Shown here piece after piece: positions 43,792-54,814 of a stretch of 54,814 bases of DNA. The position numbers and the translations under genes are program-made. The notes under the pieces were generated by a model. The model worked only from the letters and a program-made list of their open reading frames with translations, was not told where the DNA came from and searched no databases. The DNA comes from Streptomyces novaecaesareae (GTDB lineage Bacteria; Actinomycetota; Actinomycetes; Streptomycetales; Streptomycetaceae): assembly GCF_000716875.1 (NCBI RefSeq), contig NZ_JNWQ01000046.1, forward strand, positions 1 through 54,814, read 5' to 3'. Each line of letters begins with the position of its first letter. Within the stretch, counting starts at the first letter, position 1.

Positions 43792-44492
43792 GTCGCACTC
43801 TCCCTGCCGGCCGTCTCCCTGGTGCTGCCCGCGTTCCCCGCCGCGCGAGCCGCGGTACCGGTGTGCCGGGCGCGCTCACGGTACCGGGGGTGCCGGTACG
43901 GCGTGGTCATGCTGATCGGCGGTCACGGTACCCGGTGGGACGGCGGGCCCCGGGCCCGGGTGCCGTCGCACACCGGGACGTCCGGGGGCCGCCGTCGCTA
44001 CGCCAATGCCACGGCGCTTCCGTCGAGGCGGAGCAGCAACGCCTCGACGGATCCGGTTCGGGGGCCCATCACCACACATGGTCCCCGGCCGGCGCTCTTC
44101 CCCCCCGTTCCACAGCTGCACGCCGGTGCACCTGCGGTCAGTATCGAAGAGCATGTCGCCTCCATCGGGCTGCGGTTGCCCGGACGACTTGGCGTGACTC
44201 CACCCTCACAGTGTGACGGCCGGTGAACAAGTGCCGCCCGAGTGCATGTTCGCGCAATTGCAGTTATCTGCAGGGCGGGGCGGGGGCTCGGGCGCGGGCG
44301 GTGGGCCGCGTTCCGGTAAAGGCCGAGGCCAGCGGGGGGTGCGGGTGGCGACCGGCGGTTCCGCCGATCGGCCGTGCACGGTCGTTCTGCCGGTGCGCGT
44401 TCCTGCAACGGCGGCCCGCTCCTGAGCTGCGTGTCTACGCGCGGTGACAATCCGGGCCCCCGGAAGGCCACAGCCTCGGAGCCCCCGCGGTC
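43792..44492. other. 700-bp intergenic region
   Basis: No credible gene on either strand. Near the LuxR-type gene CGGTACC occurs at 43853-43859, 43879-43885 and 43926-43932, the first two inside longer similar blocks. A small inverted repeat TGCAG-TTAT-CTGCA lies in an AT-rich patch near 44262. Neither could be tied to a promoter. No clear terminator for the transporter gene was found. Confidence 0.45.
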
Positions 44493-45605
44493 TCAGCGTG
44501 CCAGCAGCCGACCGCGGGCCAGCCCGGCCGCGGTGCCGCCCGCCGCGAGCACCCAGGCGAGCGCCAGCAGCAGGAACAGCCCCGCGGCGAGCCCGGTGAA
44601 GCCCGCGAAGCCGGTGTGCCGGGCGAGCGCGGAGGCGCCGGTGACGCAGGTGCCGATCGGGAAGGTGTACGCCCACCAGGTCATCGCGAACGGCATCCCG
44701 GCCCGCCGGGCGCGCAGGTTGGCGGCGAGCGCGACGGCCAGCCAGAGCACGGCGACGCCGATCACCGCGACGCCGTACAGCTCGGCGAGGTCGAGCATGG
44801 CCGGTGCGAGCGCGGGCAGCACCGGGCGGGCGGCGTCGGCGAGTTGGTGGACGGCGGTGACGGACTGGCCCAGCGGGCCGAGCACCAGGAACAGCGAGGG
44901 GGTGAGCACCAGGGTGGGCAGCTTGCTGTGGAGCAGCCCGGTGAACACCACCGGCAGCAGCACCAGGGTGGCCAGCAGCCCGACCCCGAACAGCCCGCAG
45001 CAGGCGTACAGCATGGCCTGCTGCGGTGTCCCGGCCGGCAGGTGCGGGACCAGCGCCGGACCGCAGGCGGAGGCGACCAGCGGGGCGACCACCGGCAGCA
45101 GCCAGGTGGGGTTGGCCTCCAGGGCGGAGACCGGGTGCCGGGTGATCATCAGGTACGGGATGCCCCCGGCGACGGCCAGCGCGTACAGGGTGCCGACGCC
45201 CCACAGCACCGCGTCCAGGGCGACCGCCGGGCCGGTGCCGATGACCCGGGAGCCGAGCAGCAGGGTGCCGAGACCGACCGCCAGCAGCGCCATCGGCGGG
45301 CAGCCGTAGAAGACGGCGGTGGCCGGGTTGTCCAGCAGCTGGGTGCGGGCGGCCTCGCGGTGCCGGGTGAGGTGGACCAGCCGGGCCGGGACCAGCACCA
45401 GCAGGGCGGCCAGGCCGAGCGCCCACAGCACCTCGCCGAAGCCGATCAGCCCCGGCAGCCGTACCGGCAGGGCGGCGGCGCCGTTGCCCAGGATCGCGGT
45501 GCCCATCACGGCGGCGTACCAGTTGGGGCCGAGCTGGGAGAGGTCGTACCGCGAACGGTGGACGGCGGGGCGGACGAGGGGGCGGATGTCGGACAAGGTG
45601 GACAT
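44493..45605 (-). CDS. TDT/SLAC1-family transporter (tellurite/C4-dicarboxylate/sulfite type)
   Basis: 370 aa from the ATG at 45605 with GGTGGAAG upstream. Ten membrane helices are visible, starting after the conserved LGPNWYAAVMGTAILGNGAA. TWWAYTFPIGTCVTGASALA near the C-terminus is the family's hallmark region. TDT members are channels or exporters for organic acids, sulfite or anions. The divergent LysR gene 70 bp away probably controls it. The substrate cannot be predicted. Confidence 0.88.
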   Translation of the reverse strand: MSTLSDIRPLVRPAVHRSRYDLSQLGPNWYAAVMGTAILGNGAAALPVRLPGLIGFGEVLWALGLAALLVLVPARLVHLTRHREAARTQLLDNPATAVFYGCPPMALLAVGLGTLLLGSRVIGTGPAVALDAVLWGVGTLYALAVAGGIPYLMITRHPVSALEANPTWLLPVVAPLVASACGPALVPHLPAGTPQQAMLYACCGLFGVGLLATLVLLPVVFTGLLHSKLPTLVLTPSLFLVLGPLGQSVTAVHQLADAARPVLPALAPAMLDLAELYGVAVIGVAVLWLAVALAANLRARRAGMPFAMTWWAYTFPIGTCVTGASALARHTGFAGFTGLAAGLFLLLALAWVLAAGGTAAGLARGRLLAR

Positions 45606-45652
45606 GCTTCCACCATCGGTCCGAAGGCCGGGCGCCGGTAGCGCCGAAGATC

Positions 45653-45666
45653 CTATGGCGACATAG
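45653..45666. promoter_or_regulatory. LysR-type operator in the transporter/LysR intergenic region
   Basis: CTATG-GCGA-CATAG is a perfect inverted repeat 10 bp before the LysR start. A second one, GGCGC-CGGTA-GCGCC, lies just upstream (about 45631-45645). The position suits autorepression and transporter activation. Confidence 0.55.
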
Positions 45667-45675
45667 CCTGGACCT

Positions 45676-46608
45676 ATGCCTCTCTCCCCGCACGTCCCCG
45701 AACTCGGCGCCCTGGAACTGCTGCTCGCGGTGGCCCGGCTGGGCAGTGTCGGACGGGCGGCGGCCGAGCTGGGCGTCAGCCAGCCGACCGCCAGCGCCCG
45801 GATCAAGGGCATGGAGCGGCAGATCGGCGCCCCGCTGCTGGACCGCTCGCCCCGGGGCAGCAAGCCGACCGAGGCGGGCCGGCTGGTGGTCGAGTGGGCC
45901 CGGCACGTGGTGGAGGCGGCGCAGGCGCTGGACGCCGGGATCGACGCGCTGCGCGAGCGCCGGGACGCCAAGCTGCGGGTGGTGGCCAGCCTGACCGTCG
46001 CCGAGTACCTGATGCCGGGCTGGCTGCTGGGGCTGGCCGAGGCCAGCCCGGGCACGGCGGTGACGCTGCGGACGGCGAACTCGGCGGAGGTCGCCGGGCA
46101 CGTCCTGGCCGGGCACGCCGACCTCGGCTTCGTCGAGGGCCCGGCCACCCCGCCCGGGCTGGCCGGCGCGGTGGTGGCGGCGGACCGGCTGGTCGTCGTG
46201 GTGGCGCCCGGCCACCCGTGGGCACGCCGCCGCACCCCGCTGACCGGCGCCGAGCTGGCGGCCACCCCGCTGGTGCTGCGCGAGCCCGGCTCGGGCACCC
46301 GGGAGGTGCTGGAGGCGGCGCTCCGGCCGTACGGGGGCGCGGCGCAGCCCCGGATGGAACTGGCCTCGTCCACCGCGCTGAAGGCGGCCGCGATGACCGG
46401 CGCGGGGCCGGTCTGCCTGAGCGAGCTGGCGGTGGTGGAGGAGCTGGCGACCCGGCGGCTGGTCGAGGTGCCGCTGGCGGAGGGGCTGGACCTGCGGCGG
46501 CCGCTGCGCGCGGTGTGGCCGGCCGGGCAGCGGCCGAGCGGCCCGGCCCGGGAGCTGCTGGGGCTGACCCGGAGGACGCCGGACGTGCCCGGCCGGCGGA
46601 AGAGCTGA
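45676..46608 (+). CDS. LysR-family transcriptional regulator
   Basis: 310 aa. The N-terminal winged helix reads LELLLAVARLGSVGRAAAEL then GVSQPTASARIKGMERQIGA, followed by a linker helix. A periplasmic-binding-protein-like effector domain runs from about residue 95 to 295 (LRVVASLTVAEYLMPGWLLG; DLGFVEGP). It resembles CysB-unrelated LTTRs that control anion or sulfur transport. It lies divergent from the TDT transporter, its probable target. The ligand is unknown. Confidence 0.92.
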   Translation: MPLSPHVPELGALELLLAVARLGSVGRAAAELGVSQPTASARIKGMERQIGAPLLDRSPRGSKPTEAGRLVVEWARHVVEAAQALDAGIDALRERRDAKLRVVASLTVAEYLMPGWLLGLAEASPGTAVTLRTANSAEVAGHVLAGHADLGFVEGPATPPGLAGAVVAADRLVVVVAPGHPWARRRTPLTGAELAATPLVLREPGSGTREVLEAALRPYGGAAQPRMELASSTALKAAAMTGAGPVCLSELAVVEELATRRLVEVPLAEGLDLRRPLRAVWPAGQRPSGPARELLGLTRRTPDVPGRRKS

Positions 46609-46637
46609 ACCCCGGCGGTACTCGGCCAACGAAAAAG

Positions 46638-46658
46638 GTTGAGCGCAGTAGACTCAAC
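46638..46658 (+). promoter_or_regulatory. HAIR (HspR) operator of clpB
   Basis: GTTGAGC-N7-ACTCAAC matches the HspR operator, about 70 bp upstream of the clpB GTG. Downstream, GCTGTAGG occurs twice (46669-46690) in the leader, ending in the GGGAGGAC ribosome site. Confidence 0.9.
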
Positions 46659-46729
46659 TTAGTGCATGCTGTAGGTAGCAGTGCTGTAGGCAACAGCAGT
46701 GAAGGACGACCAGGGAGGACCCCCCAGCA

Positions 46730-49336
<2,607 letters not shown>

Positions 49337-49344
49337 TGCCGCGC

Positions 49345-49382
49345 GCGGGCCGTTCCCTTCCGTCCGGAGGGGAGCGGCCCGC
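49345..49382. terminator. Terminator of clpB
   Basis: GCGGGCCG (49345-49352) pairs with CGGCCCGC (49375-49382), and an inner TTCCC/GGGGA-type stem extends it. It lies between convergent genes. Confidence 0.8.
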
Positions 49383-49391
49383 CGCGTCACC

Positions 49392-49676
49392 TCACTCGGC
49401 GGCGCCCGGCCGCAGGCGTCGCCGCGACCGGTCCCGCCGGCTGCGCGCCAGCCGGTGCAGCTCGGCGCCCTGGGCCTCCGGCAGGTTCCAGGTCTGGGTC
49501 AGCAGGCGCAGCGTGGAGACCCGCGGGCAGGACACGCCCCGCTCCAGGTCCCGGATCGACCGCACGCTCAGCCCGGTCGCGGCGCCCAGTTGCTCCTGCG
49601 TCATCCCCCGGTCCAGCCGGATGCTGCGCAGCAGCGCCCCGAGCGCTGCGCCCTCCCCCGTCACCGTTCCGTCCAC
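49392..49676 (-). CDS. Small XRE-family HTH protein
   Basis: 94 aa from a GTG at 49676 with GGGGGGA upstream. The helix-turn-helix is LGALLRSIRLDRGMTQEQLG then AATGLSVRSIRDLERGVSCP. The sequence resembles the N-terminal DNA-binding part of large AfsR-like or STAND regulators (TLRLLTQTWNLPEAQGAEL), but it stops after a short basic tail (RRDRSRRRLRPGAAE). It may be a stand-alone regulator or the remnant of a longer one. The target is unknown. Confidence 0.8.
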   Translation of the reverse strand: MDGTVTGEGAALGALLRSIRLDRGMTQEQLGAATGLSVRSIRDLERGVSCPRVSTLRLLTQTWNLPEAQGAELHRLARSRRDRSRRRLRPGAAE

Positions 49677-49798
49677 TCTCGTTCCCCCCTCAACTCAGAA
49701 CAGCTCAACTTGCCCGCGTGGTACGGGCTTTGTGCGAAGTGAGTTCCGTCGCACGCTAACCGCATCCGGCCGGCACGGCAGGCGAAACCGCGCGCCGG

Positions 49799-49820
49799 GC
49801 GCGTGACCTGGCTCACGCGC
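49799..49820. promoter_or_regulatory. CRP-like operator
   Basis: GCGCGTGA-CCTGGC-TCACGCGC is a perfect 8-bp inverted repeat that contains GTGA-N6-TCAC, the core of CRP/FNR-family sites. It is about 125 bp upstream of the XRE gene. Confidence 0.5.
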
Positions 49821-49879
49821 ACCCCGCCGCGGCGCTCGCGCGACCCCCCGGACACGCTCCGTCACCGGCGCCGCCCCGG

Positions 49880-49933
49880 GCACCCCCCGAGCAACCCCCC
49901 GAGCAACCCCCGAGCACCCCCCGAGCAACCCCC
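49880..49933. repeat. Four-copy 11-12 bp tandem repeat
   Basis: CCGAGCA recurs at 49887, 49899, 49910 and 49921, each followed by a run of C. It is non-coding. Confidence 0.8.
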
Positions 49934-50077
49934 TGACGAGGGCCGGACGGCGCCCCGACGAAGATCGACGCACCCCGGGTGCCCCTGTGAGCGAGGCCCC
50001 GGATGAGGCAGGATGGGAGGTGGAAAGGGCGGCCTCTCATTGCCGGCCACCACGTGCACTGAGGAATGAGGACCCCC

Positions 50078-50635
50078 ATGAGCATCGACCCGTCGTCCAT
50101 CCCGTCCTTCGGCGTGCCCCAGGGCGGCCAGCCCGGCGGCCAGGGTGGCCGACCGGCCGGCCCGCCGCCGATCATCGTCCCGGACCAGGGCCTGGTCGCC
50201 CAGCTCCTCGACCAGATGCAGCTCAAGCACGTCGTGGACGAGGAGGGCGACCTCACCGCCCCCTGGGAGGGCTTCCGCGTCTACTACATGTTCCGCGGCG
50301 AGCAGAAGGAGCTCTTCGCGGTGCGCGCCTTCTACGACCGCGCGTACCCGCTGGAGAAGAAGGGCGAGATCCTCGACCTGATCGACGAGTGGAACCGCGA
50401 GACCCTCTGGCCGAAGGTCTACACCCACACCCACGAGGACGGCGTGGTCCGCCTGATCGGCGAGGCCCAGATGATCGTCGGCGCCGGCGTCAACCTGGAC
50501 TACTTCGTGACCACCACCGCCAACTGGACCCAGGCCGCGGTCGGCTTCGAGCAGTGGATGGTCGAGCGCCTGGGCCTGCAGGACGAGATCGAGGGCGAGG
50601 ACGGCGAGGCCCCCGAGGACACCGACGAGGCCTGA
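50078..50635 (+). CDS. YbjN-domain protein
   Basis: 185 aa from the ATG at 50078 with GAGGA upstream; an in-frame start at 50066 is weaker. An N-terminal Gly/Pro/Gln-rich stretch of about 40 residues precedes a YbjN-like alpha/beta domain similar to type III secretion chaperones (LVAQLLDQMQLKHVVDEEGD; YYMFRGEQKELFAVRAFYDR; DEWNRETLWPKVYTHTHEDG). The C-terminal tail is very acidic (EIEGEDGEAPEDTDEA). The function in actinobacteria is unknown; stress-related sensing has been proposed for the family. Confidence 0.85.
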   Translation: MSIDPSSIPSFGVPQGGQPGGQGGRPAGPPPIIVPDQGLVAQLLDQMQLKHVVDEEGDLTAPWEGFRVYYMFRGEQKELFAVRAFYDRAYPLEKKGEILDLIDEWNRETLWPKVYTHTHEDGVVRLIGEAQMIVGAGVNLDYFVTTTANWTQAAVGFEQWMVERLGLQDEIEGEDGEAPEDTDEA

Positions 50636-50788
50636 TCGGGCCCCGGAGCCTCCCGGCGCATCCCGGCACCTCCCGGCACCGTCCGGTACGGCCCCCCACC
50701 GCCCTCGCGCGGGGGCGGGGCGTTCTTGTCCCCGGCCCCCGACTGTCCCAGGATGGGCGCGACGACGACGAGGACTGAGGAGCCGCAC

Positions 50789-51949
50789 GTGGGAACCAGG
50801 CCGCTGTTGAACCGCCGACTGGCCGGACTGGGCACGACGATCTTCGCCGAGATGTCCGCCCTGGCCACGGCCACCGGATCGATCAACCTCGGCCAGGGCT
50901 TCCCCGACACCGACGGGCCCGAGGAGGTCCGCGAGGCGGCCGTACGGGCCCTGCGCGAGGGCCGCGGCAACCAGTACCCGCCCGGCCCCGGCATCCCCGA
51001 GCTGCGCACCGCGATCGCCGGGCACCAGCAGCGCTTCCACGGCCTCGGGTACGACCCGGACAGCGAGGTGCTGGTCACCGCCGGTGCCACCGAGGCCATC
51101 GCCGCCACCCTGCTGGCCCTGCTGGAGCCCGGGGACGAGGTCATCGCCCTGGAGCCCTTCTACGACTCCTACGCCGCCTGCATCGCGATGGCCGGCGCCA
51201 CCCGCCGCCCGCTCACCCTGCGGGCGCCCTCGTTCCGCCCGGACCTCGACGAGCTGCGCGCCCTGATCACCCCGCGCACCCGGCTGCTGCTGATCAACAC
51301 CCCGCACAACCCGACCGGCACCGTCCTGACCGCCGAGGAGCTCGCCGCCATCGCGGCCCTCGCCGTCGAGCACGACCTGCTGGTGGTCACCGACGAGGTC
51401 TACGAGCACCTCGTCTTCGGTGCCACCCACCACCCGATCGCCGCCCTCCCCGGCATGCGCGAGCGGACCGTCACCATCTCCTCCGCCGGCAAGACCTTCT
51501 CCTTCACCGGCTGGAAGGTCGGCTGGGTCACCGCGAGCCCGGCCCTGGTCGCGGCGGTGCGCACCGCGAAGCAGTACCTCACCTACGTCAGCGCCGGCCC
51601 CTTCCAGTACGCCGTCGCCGAGGCGCTGCGGCTGCCGGACTCGTACTTCGACGGCTTCCGCGCGGACCTGCGCCGCAAGCGCGACCTGCTGGTCGACGGC
51701 CTGGCCGAGGCCGGCTTCCGGGTCTTCACCCCCGAGGGCACCTACTTCGTCACCACCGACATCACTCCGCTCGGCGAGAAGGACGGCATCGAGTTCTGCC
51801 GGGCGCTGCCCGAGCGCTGCGGGGTGGTCGCCATCCCGAACGCGGTGTTCTACGACGACGCGGACGCCGGCCGTAGCCTGATCCGCTTCACCTTCTGCAA
51901 AAGGGACGACGTCCTCCAGGAGGCCGTGGCCCGGCTGCGGCGCCTCTGA
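50789..51949 (+). CDS. PLP-dependent class I/II aminotransferase (DapC / kynurenine aminotransferase-like)
   Basis: 386 aa from a GTG at 50789 behind GAGGAG. Fold-type I PLP enzyme: INLGQGFPDTDGP at the substrate site, VTAGATEAIAATLLALLEPG and INTPHNPTGTVLTAEEL bind PLP, and the Schiff-base Lys lies in SSAGKTFSFTGWKVGW. Closest in pattern to the actinobacterial proteins assigned as N-succinyldiaminopimelate aminotransferase (DapC) or kynurenine aminotransferase. It would serve lysine/cell-wall or amino-acid metabolism. It is a single gene. Confidence 0.9.
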   Translation: MGTRPLLNRRLAGLGTTIFAEMSALATATGSINLGQGFPDTDGPEEVREAAVRALREGRGNQYPPGPGIPELRTAIAGHQQRFHGLGYDPDSEVLVTAGATEAIAATLLALLEPGDEVIALEPFYDSYAACIAMAGATRRPLTLRAPSFRPDLDELRALITPRTRLLLINTPHNPTGTVLTAEELAAIAALAVEHDLLVVTDEVYEHLVFGATHHPIAALPGMRERTVTISSAGKTFSFTGWKVGWVTASPALVAAVRTAKQYLTYVSAGPFQYAVAEALRLPDSYFDGFRADLRRKRDLLVDGLAEAGFRVFTPEGTYFVTTDITPLGEKDGIEFCRALPERCGVVAIPNAVFYDDADAGRSLIRFTFCKRDDVLQEAVARLRRL

Positions 51950-52451
51950 GGGCCCGCGCGCCCCCTTTCACGCGCTTCGAACAGCAGCGTGGCCCGCCCG
52001 ACACGCGTTCTGATGGATCATCAACTCACCTGCCGGGATTGCCTGTTTCATACCTCAGAGGCAAAAGAGGCGGCCTATCCGGTCCTCCCCGACCGCCCTC
52101 CGCACCCCGTGCGCGGAGGGCGGCGGCGCGTGATGCGCGCAGAGGGCGCACACCCGGCGCGCACGGCGCGCGACCCGGTGGTAGGGGCGCGCGCTGTGCA
52201 GAGTCGCACACCGGGTCGATCAGACCCGGGAAGCAGGTGTGCTCGAAACGGTGAATGCTTGACAAAGATGGGTAAATCACCGGCGGACCCGGCGCATTCG
52301 TGCTTCTCTGCTGCTGAATCTCCAGCCGGAATCCTTCCTTCCACGGTCCGGCCGCGCCCAGGGCCGCACAGCCACGAACAGCCTCGCCATCGCCTAGGCC
52401 TAATCGATGCTGCTCGGTGGGCGCGCACGGAGCTGAAACGCGGAGCCGAGC
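51950..52451. other. Intergenic region with terminator-like hairpin
   Basis: No gene with typical codon use. CCGCCCTCCGC (52093-52103) pairs with 52113-52123 as a perfect 11-bp hairpin. TGATG-GAT-CATCA (about 52011-52023) is a small palindrome. TTGACA at 52259-52264 lacks a matching -10 box. Confidence 0.5.
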
Positions 52452-52982
52452 ATGCTCACCACACTGCAGACCTCCTACACGGACACCCGCGCCGGTGACC
52501 TCGCCTGGTGCCTCGGCGGCGACCCGCTGCCCGCTCTCGCGATCCGCGACCTGAGACTCGGCGGGGGCGGCCGTCCGGGCACGCCCGGCACCCTCCAGCT
52601 GCGGCTGCTGGGCGCCTCGCACCAGGTGGTGATCGACGCCCGCCCGGGCCAGTGCCTGGAGACCGTCGCCTGCCTGCCCGGCCGCCGCACCCCGCTGCCG
52701 GCCCGGGTGGCCAAGCAGGTCGGCGGCTGGGAGTACGAGTTCGCCGCCCGGATCGAGGCGCTGCCGCCGCACGACTTCGCGGCCCGCGCCCAGGAACTGC
52801 TGGCCCTGGTCGAAGGGCACCCGCGGGGCCTGGCCGGGGTCTTCCCGGGCGACCCGAGCGCCTTCACCGCACTCGTCACCCAGGGCGGCGTGGACCGGCT
52901 GCTCTGGCGGACCTGGCACGCCTACCCGCAGGAGGGGCAGCTGGTGTGCACCCGCTCCTCGCTCGTGGTGTCGGAGGCATGA
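52452..52982 (+). CDS. DUF2617 family protein
   Basis: 176 aa. Strand-rich protein with LQTSYTDTRAGDLAWCLGGD, LQLRLLGASHQVVIDARPGQ, a central GGWEYEFAARIEALPPHDFA and a C-terminal LLWRTWHAYPQEGQLVCTRS. This is the actinobacterial DUF2617 pattern, function unknown. In Streptomyces it commonly sits directly before a membrane spermidine-synthase-like gene, as here (153 bp apart). Confidence 0.85.
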   Translation: MLTTLQTSYTDTRAGDLAWCLGGDPLPALAIRDLRLGGGGRPGTPGTLQLRLLGASHQVVIDARPGQCLETVACLPGRRTPLPARVAKQVGGWEYEFAARIEALPPHDFAARAQELLALVEGHPRGLAGVFPGDPSAFTALVTQGGVDRLLWRTWHAYPQEGQLVCTRSSLVVSEA

Positions 52983-53041
52983 CCGCCGGGAGCCCGGACG
53001 GAACCTCCGATCCGGACATACGCTGCAAAGCGCCCGCCGGA

Positions 53042-53095
53042 GAATCGTACGCAGGAACGATTCGTCAATCCGACGTCGCACGCTGTCCGTCGGAT
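53042..53095. promoter_or_regulatory. Two inverted repeats upstream of the spermidine-synthase-like gene
   Basis: GAATCGT-N8-ACGATTC (53042-53063) and ATCCGACG-N12-CGTCGGAT (53068-53095) stand side by side. They may be a terminator for the DUF2617 gene or operators; the second lies about 40 bp before the start of the next gene. Confidence 0.4.
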
Positions 53096-53136
53096 GGGCG
53101 CAGCCATCCCTCCCGCACGTCCCCTAGCGTTTGTTC

Positions 53137-54754
<1,618 letters not shown>

Positions 54755-54814
54755 CTGTCTCTTATACACATCTCCGAGCCCACGAGACAGGCAGAAATCT
54801 CGTATGCCGTCTTC
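54755..54814 (+). other. Illumina Nextera adapter with i7 index (assembly artefact)
   Basis: 54755-54773 is the Tn5 mosaic end CTGTCTCTTATACACATCT. It continues as CCGAGCCCACGAGAC (54774-54788), an 8-base index AGGCAGAA (54789-54796, i7 N703) and the P7 flow-cell part ATCTCGTATGCCGTCTTC (54797-54814). This is library adapter, not chromosome. Confidence 0.99.

Larger units (their letters stand above)
49677..50077. other. Intergenic region between XRE and YbjN genes
   Basis: No gene. It contains a CRP-like palindrome (49799-49820), a short tandem repeat (49880-49933) and two direct TTGAG motifs just upstream of the XRE start (about 49688-49710, minus strand). Confidence 0.5.

Noticed and set aside
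44206..46629. 807-codon minus-strand frame
   Set aside because: It lies antisense to the LysR gene and out of frame over the transporter gene; Pro/Arg/Gly-rich composition is typical of GC-rich shadow frames.
52259..52290. TTGACA as a promoter for the DUF2617 gene
   Set aside because: No -10 box at 16-19 bp; the following bases are CGGCGG.

Overview
The window is a contig end from a very high-GC actinomycete, almost certainly a Streptomycetaceae member (Streptomyces or Kitasatospora type). The evidence is the base composition, GTG and TTG starts, a TipA-type MerR regulator with its typical operator, an HbpS/SenS/SenR heme-sensing set, an LAXTG surface protein, and a dnaK-grpE-dnaJ-hspR operon and clpB preceded by HspR (HAIR) operators. 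The last 60 bases are not genomic: they are an Illumina Nextera adapter with an i7 index, so the sequence really stops at 54754.

Layout. 1-2835: an ECF sigma factor with a coupled membrane partner, and two identically spaced ECF promoters, one upstream of the sigma gene and one upstream of a lipoprotein gene cut by the window edge. 2836-9805: GlxA-type AraC regulator, TipA-like regulator, GT-C-like membrane glycosyltransferase, LAXTG cell-wall protein, FMN reductase, 6PGDH-like dehydrogenase, YunG-like protein. 9964-12754: the hbpS / senS-senR divergon. 12755-16336: a candidate small RNA, a hypothetical gene, and an operator-rich alpha/beta-hydrolase plus UGT glycosyltransferase pair.

16420-28265 is an 11.7-kb genomic island in tRNA-Gly(CCC). 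Direct repeats made of the 3' half of the tRNA plus its terminator flank it. It has no integrase. It carries two overlapping convergent gene pairs (one including a CDP-glycerol-transferase-like gene with a 7-bp, 11-copy repeat that could act as a frameshift switch, facing a STAND NTPase with a degenerate P-loop). It ends in a type VII secretion cassette whose toxin has a C-terminal ADP-ribosyltransferase domain.

28542-40107 is core chromosome: zinc-ribbon protein, dcd, AlaX-like editing protein, Yip1-like protein, sugar-nucleotide pyrophosphorylase, an EtfD/FadF-like Fe-S membrane protein, and the HspR-controlled dnaK operon. 40319-43791 is a small accessory module: LuxR-type HTH regulators, one paralogue with an internal deletion, a nucleoside-deoxyribosyltransferase-like enzyme, and an easily missed 50-codon secreted peptide gene whose predicted mature end is DDLHWS. 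44493-54754 holds a TDT/SLAC1 transporter with its LysR regulator, clpB, a small XRE protein, a YbjN protein, a class I aminotransferase, a DUF2617 protein and a truncated membrane spermidine-synthase-like gene.

The best leads for new biology are the LuxR/DDLHWS-peptide/deoxyribosyltransferase-like module and the tRNA-Gly island with its phase-variation candidate and ART toxin.
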